Source: Micractinium sp. NFX-FRZ (taxonomy: Eukaryota; Chlorophyta; Trebouxiophyceae; Chlorellales; Chlorellaceae). From it: DNA of 64,000 nucleotides. The stretch is taken from contig JAPTJF010000256.1 in the NCBI GenBank assembly GCA_029339195.1, positions 1 through 64,000 on the forward strand, given 5' to 3'. Below the pieces are notes generated by a model, which saw only the letters and a program-made list of their open reading frames with translations, ran no database searches and was not told the DNA's origin. Shown in pieces: positions 23,132-34,000 of the stretch (its first letter is position 1; each line of letters begins with the position of its first letter). The translations under genes and the position numbers were made by a program.

Positions 23132-24482
23132 TCAGTCAGCCCTGCCGCCCGCCTTGCTCCTGTCCTCCCCGGGGTTGAGCCCGCTGATGCCAAAGGTGAG
23201 CGCCGTGGCGTAGACACAGAAGGTGAAGTAGGGCGCCAGCAGCTGCGCCGCGGTGGGGTCGACCTTGTTGAACTCCCACATGGTGGCGCCCAGCACGCCC
23301 AGCAGCGCTGCAGGCAGCGGCGGACGGGAGGGAGAAAGGGCACGGATGCTGGCGCGTCAGAGAAGAAACAAAAAGAAAGATGGAGGGAAGGGCAGAAGGA
23401 GGCAGGCGCCGCGGGCTACGCGGCAAGCCATCAATGCTGCATAGCGTGCTCCAGCCCCCTGGACGCACCGCAGATGTCCCGCTTGGCCCAGGCAAAGTTC
23501 TTGGCGTTGAAGAACAGCGGCTGCCAGGCCAGGTTGAGCGCCAGCTGGGCGGCGTACAGCCCCAGGGGCAGTGCCCCCCCGCCCCGCTGCACGCAAGGAA
23601 GCGGGGCAGTGAGGGTCGGGCGTCAGCTTGGTAGCAAGGCAGCAAGCAGGGCGGCGCCCAGCTCGGAGTGCAAGAGGGAGATGAGGAGGCAGTGGGAGGC
23701 TCTGCTGCCTGGAGGATAATTGAGCGTGTGGTGAGCGTGCCAGCTGTGTGTGTGCAATCTATGTAGTGCTGCCGCGCTGCGGCAGCCGGGGAGGCACAGT
23801 CGCTTTCTGTGGTAACCCACGTGTTTGGCTGAGATGCAGGACGGACAGAATTGCTGGGTCGCAGCGCAGGTGATGGTGGGCAGGTGCAACACACAGTCTG
23901 AGCTGCCACAAGGCCCCAGAGCTTGCCTGCCAGCTGGCAACAGAGTTGCACCCAGCACTCAACTGCATTGACAGAAACATGCACAGCGTAGCACAGCGTA
24001 CAAGGAAAGACACAGGGAACTACGTGCCTGGTACACCCGATGCGCCGCGTAGCCCATGGCAGCGTACAGCACACCCCAGGCGGGGCCGAACAGCCAGGTG
24101 GGGATGGTCCAGCGCGGCTGCAGCGGATAAGCGAGCAGGCAGTCAGCAGAGGTCAGGCCTGGATTTAGGAGTACCCAGGCAGCGCTGGTGGCCGGGCTGC
24201 TTGCTCATCCCAAGCCCGCAACCTCTGCAGCGCTGGTGGGCGGGGCTGCCGTCTCCCGCCCAAGCCCACCACCTCTGCTGCTAGTGCCCGCCCGCCGGCG
24301 CCGCCTTGTCACCGCCGCCGCCGCCGGCCAGCGCCCCCACCCGCGCCCACAGCCACGGCCCGGCTCGCCTTCTTGAGTTTTGTGTACCACTGGATGATGT
24401 CCTTGGCGCTGAGGAGCCCCATGATCTGCCCCAGCGCCAGAGGCACGCCCACGTTCACCGCCACGCTCGCTGTGTTGCCCAT
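23132..24482 (-). CDS. TSPO: Translocator protein TSPO (tryptophan-rich sensory protein)
   Basis: Five-helix membrane protein that binds porphyrins and sterol-like ligands. Four exons: 24482-24369, 24117-24028, 23586-23469 and 23307-23132, giving 165 residues, the usual family length. Recognisable parts are WYTKLKKPRWTIPTWLFGP, WGVLYAAMGYAAHRVY, QLALNLAWQPLFFNAKNF and GVLGATMWEFNKVD. The first two introns both begin with GC (AAG then GCGAGC; CAG then GCACGT). No GT donor keeps the reading frame, so these are inferred GC-AG introns. The first intron contains a 48-base tandem repeat. Localisation, mitochondrial or secretory, is not clear from the N-terminus. Confidence 0.92.
24181..24285. repeat. 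48-base tandem duplication in a TSPO intron
   Basis: Two imperfect copies starting at 24181 and 24229 (AGCGCTGGTGG...CAAGCCC...ACCTCTGC) lie just upstream, on the minus strand, of TSPO exon 2. Confidence 0.7.
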
Positions 24483-25347
24483 CCTGTCCTGCTCTCTGCT
24501 CACAGTGCAGCGGTGGCTTTGCTTCTGCTCTGTTTTTCGGATGACAGATTTGGGAGGGGCGGGCTGGCACGGTTCCAAGGCAGCTTGCACCACAAGGCTA
24601 GATGCTGCGCAGCACCCCTATATGTTGGACAGAAAGCCTTGTGCTCAACGTGTTGCGCTCCAACGCAGGAAGACAACCTAGAACTGGGAGCCGCTGCAAC
24701 AGAACCCCTTGTGGTGCCTCCTCCTCTTCTTTGCAGGCCCAGCGGCTGGCGCACCCCCCGCCCCTGCCTGCCGCCGCCGCCGCCAGAGGCCCCAGTCTCT
24801 CACACACCGCCCCGCCAGCGTCCATCCATGCATTGCGCCGCACCTGGGTGCTGCAAGCAAGCGACCAGCATGCAAATGCCCACATGGACAGCGGTCGAGT
24901 GTGCATGCGCTCGTCTTGGCGGCCTCGAGGATGGGGGCCGGGTGGGGGTTGCGTGCATACTCTCTACTGGAACCCACACTGGCCCAAATAATTTCCAGAA
25001 ATCACTTTGCAGTTACAAGTGATTTCATTTCATGCCTAGCATTCCTGGCATAACTACTAGTCTGAGACCAAAACTGTCGAGCTGCAGGGCGCGTCCACGG
25101 CAAATCTCAACACAACCGGTGGAGTGTGACACTCACTTCAGGATACATGTCAGTCTACCAGTAACCATGCGCCTTGCTTGGTTGGCAGCAAGCGGCAGTG
25201 CTGCGGGGAGATCATTTTGACCATGATGGGCGGCGCCCCGCGCCGACGTGGCGGGCGGCGGCGACAGCTGCATGCATGTCATGGCGGCAGCCTCCACCCG
25301 CCCCACAAACCCTTCCAAGCCGGACCTGTGATCCCACAATCGGCTCT
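24483..25347. promoter_or_regulatory. Region between divergent TSPO and SEX4 genes
   Basis: 865 bases between start codons of TSPO (minus) and SEX4 (plus). It must contain both promoters. Short open frames here show no family resemblance and no exon was recognised. Confidence 0.4.
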
Positions 25348-28300
25348 ATGAGTGTCGCAGCAGCAGCAGCGGCCCTCTCGGGTGCTGCGCTTGGTGCTAG
25401 GGCTGCTTCCCGGCCCGCGGGGACCCGGTTGCAGCGGGTGATCGCAGTCAGGGATCGGGCGCAGCGTGTCCGATCCACTGCGGATCACGAGCACCTGGCG
25501 GAGCACCTGAAGTCGGTCGACCACCCGCCGGAGGTGACGGACGTGCTGAAGACTGGCGACGAGGGTGAGACTGCGCCCTCAGCTGCAACACTGTGCATCT
25601 ACACACTCATATGCCGTGCCTGCCACTACCACTGCTGCTGCCGCCGCCGCCGCCACCATCACCCGCCCGGCAGGCGTGCTTCACCGCCGTTGCCACGTTG
25701 GAGCAAGGGAGCCATTCTGCTGGTTTGTTTTCCTGCTACTTGATGCAGCAATTTACCTTTGCGTGTTCATGAAACGCCGACCCATTTGCTGACCTGCCAA
25801 CCCACAGAATTTCCGCCTCTGCCTGCCACTTCTTTCAGCCGGCCCTGCGCTGGTGCTGCCTGCAATTGCGATTTCAGCTCGCTCCACACGGATGCCATGT
25901 GGCGGCGCCTGCTGCTGCTGCTGCTGCTGCTACTTGTGCTGCTGCTGCTCACTCGTACTGAAGTGCTGCATTCCTCTGTCATTCTATGCATGGTGCTGGC
26001 ACCGAGCAGCTGCGTGAGCTGTACACGGATGTAGTATGGGAACGCATGCACTTTGCTGCTGTGTAACCTTATGAATTGCTTTGTTCCTCTGCACCTTACA
26101 TACAACGCTGTTGCGGTGCAGACACTGAGGAGCTGAGCGAGCTGTACACGGATGTGATGCGGGAGCGCATGGGGTCGGCGGTGCTGACGTACCGCCACGA
26201 GGATGGCACCAACTTCACGCGCATTCTGGACGACCTCATCGTCGGCTCCTGCCTGCAGACCGTGGCTGACGTGGACAGGTGAGGCGTGTGTGCCAAGATT
26301 ATCAAGGTGGATGCTGAGTCTGGGTGCCGCCAGAAGATGGGCCAGAGGGCAGGGGCGGCAGTGAAGGGGTGGCTTTGGGAGCCGCTGCATGGCTGCCCTG
26401 TCAGCGCTCGGCGGAGCCGAGGCGCATGCGCAGGCGGCCGGTGGCACGTCCTGCGTGCTGCCTCATGCTGGGTGCTGCCCCGTGCTGGGCGCAGCCATGC
26501 TGCCATGTCAGTACGTGATGTGCTATGTGCTTCCCCCGGACGCACGCTTCCCATGCAGGGTCGCAGATGGCGAGAATGTGCGGACGGTGATGTGCCTGCA
26601 GGTGCGCTGGGCGGGGCTTGTGTGACTGTTGTGCTGTGCCGGGGGCGGGGGAGGACACTGGCAGCACAGGTTTCGGGCAGCACAAGCCTTGGTTTGGTGC
26701 ACCCCTTGGCCCCAACAGGACCTGACTGGGAGCCCCTCCGGCCCCCTGCCATCGTTTCTCCCTGGCTCGTCCCTGGGGCCCTCTTCAGAAACCCGCCTGT
26801 GCCCCTCCACAGGAGGATGGCGACATGGCATTCTTCAATCCGACCCCCACCCTATTGTTCGGTCCTGCCAGCGTTTCCGTCTTGACTCCTCCCTATGCCT
26901 TGCTTTGTCCCTGCCTGTGCCCCTCTCACACTCTCAACACTCGTTGAACCACCCCGCAGGAGGACAGCGACATGGCCTACTTTGACCTGGACATCAGCCC
27001 CATCCTGGAGCGCTGCTCGGCACGGGGCGACGTCGAGCACGTGCGGCACCGCATCCGGTGAGACTGGGTGTGTGCTGGCGTGAACGGCGGGGCGGGATGG
27101 GGGGCAACGCGGGCGCGGTGGAGTGGGGAAACAAGGCAGGGCAGGGGCGGGGAACGCGGGCAGGGCGGCACCCATTAGATTCGGCAGCGCACCGGGCGAG
27201 GGGATCAACACAGCGCGGCGTGGCCATTGATGCACCACAGCCCTCGGTCAGGGCCCTGCCAGGGGTCCAGGGCGGGACTGTCCACATCATCAGGGACGTG
27301 GCAGGCAACATGGGATTACTGGGATTGGCATGGTGAGGGGTAGCGCGGCAGCGAGCGCATGCGGCATGCCACGCCTCCTCCTCATCTCCTCCCTTTCCTC
27401 TGCCATCCTCACGTGCCCGCCTGCAGCGACTTTGACCCCTTCTCGCTGCGGAGGGAGCTGCCGGGCGCGGTGGCGGCGCTGGCGCAGCGGGCTGGCGCCA
27501 ACGGCGGCACCGCCTACGTGCACTGCACCGGTGGGTGCGACCGGAAACTATTGCTGGGGCGGAAAGCGCAGCGATATCTAAATGTGCGTGTGGGTTGCTA
27601 TGCCGGTGCTTCAGCTGCAGCAAGGGGCTGCCAAGACTACTACACTACTGTCTGGCCCCAGTGCACCCACCCTTGCACCCTCCGCCTAAAGTGCCCGCCC
27701 ACCCCCTTGTGAGCCTGCAGCCGGCCTGGGTCGTGCCCCCGCCACCGCCCTGGCCTACATGTGGTGGTTCAAGGGGTGGGAGCTGGACGAGGCTTATGAG
27801 CACCTCACAGGTTGGTTGCTGGAGCGGGTGTGCCATCGGTTCTGCTGCTCGTGAGGAGGGTATGCAAGGAAAGGAGAGCGTGGCCTGCATGCAGCGGATG
27901 CCAGGGGTCGGGGATGGATGAGGCATATGAGCAAGTGGGCACCACTCAATACGTTTGGTGGGTGAGTGAGAGGGCGACGGTCGGGGCATGGGGAAGGAAA
28001 GGCAGAGCAGCCTGATGTCAGCTGCACCCTACTCTGCTTCCACAAACAGGGCTGCGGAACAATCACTCTGTATGTGTGCTTGTAATGTCCCGCAGGCACC
28101 CGCCCCTGCAAGCCCAACGCGAATGCCATCCGCAACGCGGCAGCCGATGTGCTGTACGGCGAGCCCCCGACCACTGTTGGCATTGTACTGCCGCGGTACG
28201 GCATCGAGGGCGTGCCCCAGGTGGGTGTACCGTGCATGGTGTGGTGGGCACTGCAGTACCAAGTGGGTGTATTGCCGCATGATGCCGGTGGTTACTGCCA

Positions 28301-29752
28301 CGGTGGCTGGGCACTGCTGCAGCTCGGTGCCAAGGGTGTGGCCCCTGTGTGTGCTCTGCTGCCGCCTTCCGCCGCAGCTGCTGCTGCCTTGGCTGCTGCC
28401 CGCCTCTGCTCTGTTGTCAGCGGTCGGGACTTGGGGTGGGGGCAGCAGCTGGGCATGGCGCCCATCCACTGCTACTCCCCTTCACCGCTCACCCCCCATC
28501 AACCAACCACTGCATCCACCCTGCTGCAGGTGGCTGGCCCGGATGTGGGGTAGGGGCAGCAGCTGTCACAAGCTGCAGCAGCTTCTCTTTCCTTCTCACC
28601 TCCTGCGTCCGCATGCACACTTACTCTGCCCCCCTGTGCTGCCCCCCTGTGCTGCCGCAGGTGGCTGGCCTGGATGTGGGGTGGGGGCAGCAGCTGGACA
28701 TGGGGCCCGACCCCCGCTACCAGCACCGCTTCCTGCTGCAGCGCGACCTGCCCCCCGGCACATACTCATTCAAGTTCATCATCGTGAGTGGGCGCTTATG
28801 CTCCGCCCCATATGGCACCAGACAGGGCAGCCCCTGCTCTACCTGGCACATGCGGACACGTTGGCTATGTTTCTGTTGCCTGCCGGCTCTTATGCCCCGC
28901 CGTCCTTCCTGCCTGCCTGTTTGTCTGCATGCGTTCATAGTCCAATATAAAGTGCAACTCCCGCTGGCCCTCCCCACACGCCTCTGCCCTGCAGGACGGC
29001 CGGTGGGGCTACGCCCCCAACCTGCCCACCCGCCTGGACGGCGACAACATGAACAACTGGGTGGCGGTGCCCTACGCCAACACTGCGCCGGAGGTGCAGG
29101 TGCGTTTGTATGTGCGTGTGTGTGTGTGTGTGTGACTGGGTGTTGCGCGTCATGTCATACAGCGAAACTGTTCTGGAGGTGCAGAGCCTTGCGTGTGAGG
29201 TCTCAGAGTGGCTGCAAGCCTGTGCCGAGGCCAGCATGGCATGCGGACAACGACTCTGCAACGGGTGCCCTGTGCCCCTCGGTTGCTTGCCCCCTTGCAC
29301 CATTGTGCTGTGCATGGTCAGTGCAACCCTGCCTGCTCTTGCTCCCCGCTCTCATGCTGCCCCTACTCTGCAGGCGGCGCGGGAGCGGATTCTGGCGCCT
29401 GGCGGCAAGCTGACCGAAGGGGAGACGCAGCGGATACGGGAGGTGAGGACGGCAGCAAGAACGGGGTATGCAGCAAAGACAGAAAGATCAACTCAAGCAT
29501 GTTTGCGCTTGCCTGTGTTGCGTCCTGTTTGATTGGTTTACAACAAGAAGAAGTGTTGAAGCAGTTGGCCGACGCTGTTGCATGTGTTGCATCCTGTTTG
29601 ATTGGTTTACAAGAAGAAGAAGTGTTGAAGCAGTTGGCCGACGCTGTGCTCTCTTGGCTGCACTTCAAACGCAGGTACTGCTCGCGATGCCGCTAAATGG
29701 CGGCGGCACCACAGGCAACCTGTCGGCCGTCGCAGCTGCCACCTCCGCATGA
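25348..29752 (+). CDS. SEX4: Phosphoglucan phosphatase SEX4 (dual-specificity phosphatase plus CBM48)
   Basis: Plastid phosphatase that removes phosphate from starch glucans so that amylases can degrade them. Eleven exons: 25348-25564, 26122-26278, 26559-26601, 26960-27057, 27427-27530, 27721-27810, 28096-28220, 28661-28783, 28995-29099, 29374-29442 and 29675-29752, 402 residues. An Ala/Arg-rich N-terminus fits a plastid transit peptide. The phosphatase domain has the D-loop [13 protein letters not shown] and the active-site loop HCTAGLGRAP (Cys near residue 204, split by an intron). It is followed by [15 protein letters not shown] and [11 protein letters not shown]. The CBM48 glucan-binding domain includes [16 protein letters not shown] and NMNNWV. 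The introns before exons 2, 4 and 8 hold degenerate copies of those exons. Confidence 0.95.
25998..26050 (+). repeat. Degenerate upstream copy of SEX4 exon 2
   Basis: GCACCGAGCAGCTGCGTGAGC followed by GAGCTGTACACGGATGT and ...GGGAACGCATG matches exon 2 (offset 123 bases). The acceptor GTGCAG of the real exon appears here as GTGCTG, so this copy cannot splice at the same place. Confidence 0.75.
26811..26860 (+). repeat. Degenerate upstream copy of SEX4 exon 4
   Basis: CCACAG then GAGGATGGCGACATGGCATTC parallels the real CCGCAG then GAGGACAGCGACATGGCCTAC at 26960, 147 bases downstream. The copy keeps an AG but its frame meets a TGA before the real exon. Confidence 0.7.
28421..28595 (+). repeat. 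Two degenerate copies of the SEX4 CBM48 exon start
   Basis: Copies begin at 28421 and 28530, both after an AG, and share GGGGCAGCAGCTG and flanks with real exon 8 at 28661. The second copy reads GTGGCTGGCCCGGATGTGGG then TAG, an in-frame stop. Confidence 0.8.
29514..29651 (+). repeat. 69-base near-perfect tandem repeat in the last SEX4 intron
   Basis: Two copies (29514-29582 and 29583-29651) differ at a few positions only. In one frame both are open and encode about 23 residues, [10 protein letters not shown](Q/E)EEVLKQLAD. It is not part of the SEX4 model. Confidence 0.85.
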
Positions 29753-30381
29753 GCACTACGCACAACCAAGCTGCGGCTCGCCCGCTGGCCCGGCACGAAT
29801 GCACCCACGCAGCAATACCGGTTTAAGCGCATTTTGTGACAGCCGGGAGTGGCTTCTGGGCTGACGAAATCATTCTGCAACCGAACCTTTGTCTTCCTTC
29901 GGCCTCTCTGCTCCGCCTCTGCTCTTTTCCCACTGGCTACACTGCTGCAGTACCATTCCTCACCCCTGCCTGCCAGCAGTACCCCCTCCTCCCTGCCTGT
30001 CACTGAGCACTAGCTACCTGCCCCGACTACGCATGCACACGCACGATGTCCCCTATATAGCCCCCCTGCACTTTCTGTTGTCCAACTTTGCAAGCACAGC
30101 GCTTTATCACAGGTTTGACGTGCGAGCAGGTACACAGAGAGGCAGGTTGGACAGAGAATCCGAGTAGAGACAGCCCGAAGCACAGAGTTTCGGGACGCCG
30201 CCTGGCGGTGCCCTGCCTGCTCACACGCCATGCCTGCTCTGCCTGCGCAGCTCCGCAGCGCTGCCAGCTCCATCAATCAAGCTCCGCCTCTGCTGCCAGC
30301 CACTAATGGCCCTGCGGCGCTGCAACTGGGCTAAAGCTCTGGTGGCTGCTGATGATGAACCCATGCCCATACTGCCGCCAA
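29753..30381. other. Convergent intergenic region
   Basis: 630 bases between the stop codons of SEX4 and the EEP-family gene. No exon, clear TGTAA or repeat was seen apart from a short TATA-like CTATATAG near 30053. Confidence 0.4.
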
Positions 30382-31003
30382 TCACTCAAAGTCGACCTCC
30401 GCCGCCAGCCACTTGTGGTCGGACAGCCGGTAATCATGATTCCCCACCGCCTGGGCAGTGGCCCGCAGGCGGCGCAGGAGCACCCAGTCCAGCTTGCCCT
30501 TCATCAGGCTGAGGCCGAACCAGCGGTAGGCGGGGTTGTCCAGCGTGGTGGTGGAGGGGTGGAAGGGGTCTGGGAGGGAAAGGGGAGGGGAGATGGAGGG
30601 GCACAGAGGTGGAGGTGGGCAGGCTGGGGCCGACCGCGTTGATAGGTGCTGGTTGAGAGGATGAGGAGTCAGAGGGGTTCGCAAGGGCAGGGCAGGGAGA
30701 GGGCAGGGAGGGAGGGGACGGGGAGCAGACAGGGAGCAGGCCTAGGCAGTGAGTGGTGCCTTTGGGGCAGGCAGGCAGCGGGGCGAGAGGATGTTGAGGC
30801 AGGCAGAAAACAGGACAGGAGAGGCCAGGGCAGCGGGCCATTCCCCCTGTTACTGTCTGGTCCTCCAGCCTGGCAAAACGGCGCCGGGCTCCCTGCTTAC
30901 CTGCAAACCCAGGGTTGGTGGCATCCCGAGCCACCCGGGCGCTCAGCCCCCAAGCCAGCAGCCTCGGGTTGAGGGGCGCTACCGGCTCCTGCTGCTCTGC
31001 ATG

Positions 31004-31053
<50 letters not shown>

Positions 31054-34000
31054 CACCGCCTGCCGCCGTTCCTGCTGCTGCGGTGGCATTCAGTGCTGCT
31101 GCTTCCGCTGTGCCTGCAGCTGCTGTGCCCGCTCCTGCTGCTGCCCCTGTGGACGCCCCAGGTGCCCCGGTGCTGCCAATGCTACCGCCGCCGCTGCTTG
31201 CTGCATACCGCGGGTCCAGCACAGGCAGCACATGGCGGTGCCACACAGCCGACTCATCCATGCCTATGCTCCTGCAACCACAGGCGCACACAAGGCAGGC
31301 ACTTCACAAATGTACGCCGGTCACAAGGCCGGAGGGTGTGGCGCACCTGTCCACCCAACTACCAGCTCCCTTTGCCCATCCAGCCCACTCGCGTGCATCC
31401 TGCCCTGTGCTTCCCGCTGTACGCATTTCGACCCATCGCGCCCCGCCCTGCTGCCCCACCTGAGCCTCATGTGGTCGCAGCAATAGTTGGGGGACAGGCG
31501 GGCGATGCCGTGGGCCATGGTGTTCATGTCGCCTGGAGGTGGGGGCAGAAGAGCCCAAGGAGGAGCGGGAAGAAAAGGAAGATTGGCTTGGTGCAAGCAG
31601 ACGTGGGCCACCTGGGTGGATGCGCCTGGAAAGCAAGCATTTCACAGCGAGCAAAGCGAGCAGGTGTGCAAGCAAGTGTGCACACCCACGAGCGCACCCA
31701 GGATGGCTTGGTGCTGGAAGCCACGGTCCGCCATGGAGCGGGCGTCGGCGAATATGTCTGCCAGCTGTGCGATGCGTGCCAGCAGGCCGCAAAAGACCTC
31801 CAAGTGGGCATTGTACACCACCAGAGGGCCCTGCATGGAAAGCGGACGACGGGAACGTTTAAAGGGAGGTGCCAGAAGGCCGCAGAAGGCCTCCAGAAAA
31901 GGATGTTACAGAGGACCGACCAAGTGGCCCTGTGGCGAGGGCAGCACCGCGCAGAGTGAGGGGAGGCAGAGAAAGGGAAGGAAGAAGGCAGACACGTGAG
32001 GCGGAGGTGCACGCAGGTTGACAGCCTGAACAGTGCGGCTTCGAGGCCAGCAAGGGTGAGCTCAAGACATCCCCGCGTTCCACCCATGGCGATACTGACC
32101 ACGTGCCCCTGCCCGCCAGCCCCTCGCTGCTGCCCCGCAGCACTGACCTGCGGCGTGGCAACGACGGCGCGCAGCACGGCGCGCTCGCCCCGCCGAGGCT
32201 CCCGGCGGGCCAGTGGGTGTGTGGGGTTGTTCCAGTCTACAGGGTGGTGCCTGCACAAGAAAGCAACAGCAAGGGAGGTGGGTTGAGCTCAGGGATGGCA
32301 GGGAGGAGGGAGGGAGGCGTGCGGGCACTGGCGGGCACAATGTGAGCGCTGCGCGCGCTGGCCTGGCGGCGGCGCGGTGCCAGGTGTTGCAGACGCGCCT
32401 TGCTCCCTCCTGCTCCTTGCTCGCAGCCTCGGCACTCGGGATACAGCGCCCTGGAGAGTGCCGAAATGCAGCAGCCGGCAGGAGGGTTTGTGCGGGTCTG
32501 CCCCTCGGACCCCACGCGTTTCGAGGAGCCGGACGGCAGGCCGTTTTACTTTGCTGGAGCCAACTGCTACTACCTGCTCGTAAGCAGCCAGAAGCGGAGA
32601 GATAGAGGGGACGCAGGCTGGGGAGGCGCCGGGTGCTAGGCCGGGGCGCCGCCGCCCTTGGATGGGCAAAACGCTCCTGCGTGCTGTGGTGCCAGCAACA
32701 GGTGGTGCAAGCGTACTGTGCCGCTTGCGCTTCCCAGTTGCTGCCTCATTGGCTGCCGTCCACATGCAGACACGGGGCGCAGACCCCGCCCTGCGGCACG
32801 AGTGCACTGCAGTGCTGGACGCCGCAGCGGCAGCGGGGCTGACGGTGCTGCGCATGTGGGCGTTTGCCGACGGTGCCTCTCAGTGGAACGCGTTGCAGGT
32901 GCGCCTTGGGACGTCCCCTGGCTAACCGGCTGCATTTCAATTAGCCAAACCTTTCACCACAACACTCGCTTCCTGTGGATAGTGCCACCCTGCCTCTAAA
33001 GGGTCCTTCTCATCTCCCACCACGCCTGCCCACACCCCGCTTGCCCACCCGCCCAGCAGCCTCGCAGGCGCATGCACTGGAGCTCAATGCTGAGCTGCTT
33101 GCATGTCGCCATCAGCACCTCAGTACATCATTTAATGACCATGAGTACATCATTAAATGATCCATCAGCACCTCAGTACATCATTTAATGACCATGAGTA
33201 CATCATTAAATGATCATTAAATGATGTACTGAGGTGCTGATGGCGACATGCAAGCAGCTCAGCACTGAGCTGCAGCGCATGCGCCTGCGAGGCTGCTGGG
33301 TGGGCCACGTCCTGAGAATGCCTAACTATCGCTAGCTAAGCAGCTGTTTTTTCGGAGACATTGTTTCGCCCGCCCCCGCACAGAGCCGCGCCCCGCCCTC
33401 CCTCATATCCCAGTATGCCGCTGATGTGTCCGCTAAGCTTCCCCGCTCTGAGCTGCGCCGCCTGTGTGAGGGCCGCCCCGACCTCTTTGAAGCTGCAGCA
33501 AGCAAGTCGCAATGGAATGAGTACTTCTCCATCAGCAGCTAGCCCACTCACACTTTCCCCGATGCTGCACATATTTTCGTTGATTCATACCCAGCTTGTA
33601 TAAGCCCCCTGTTTTCATGTTTTCATGGTTTCATGGTCTGGTGCTTGCCTCGTTAACCTCTCAGTTATGGTTCGTCCTGAAGTTGAATCCTCTTGGGGAT
33701 GTGAAAAGCTGTAACGACTAGACTAGACCCGCCCGCCCGCCCTTGCACATGCAGCCCAACCCGGGCGTGTTCGACGAGCGAGCGTTTCGCTGCCTGGACT
33801 GGCTGCTGGCGGGAGCCGCGGCGCGCGGCCTGCGCCTGCTGCTGGTGCTCACAAATTACTGGAAGGACTATGGAGGCATGCGGCAGTATGTGGCGTGGGC
33901 CTGCCAGCAGCGCGGGCAGCAGGTGGGGTGCAGGCCGCGTTGCTATCTTGGGGGCGGGGAGGCATAGTGGCACAACATGCCCAGCACGTGTTTGGCACAA

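Noticed and set aside
24598..24977. Minus-strand frames upstream of TSPO as a possible extra gene
   Set aside because: No domain, no consistent splice structure and composition typical of intergenic DNA.
31000..31050. CTG/CAG run as a possible unstable repeat or regulatory element
   Set aside because: It encodes the Gln run of the EEP protein; similar runs occur in most genes here.
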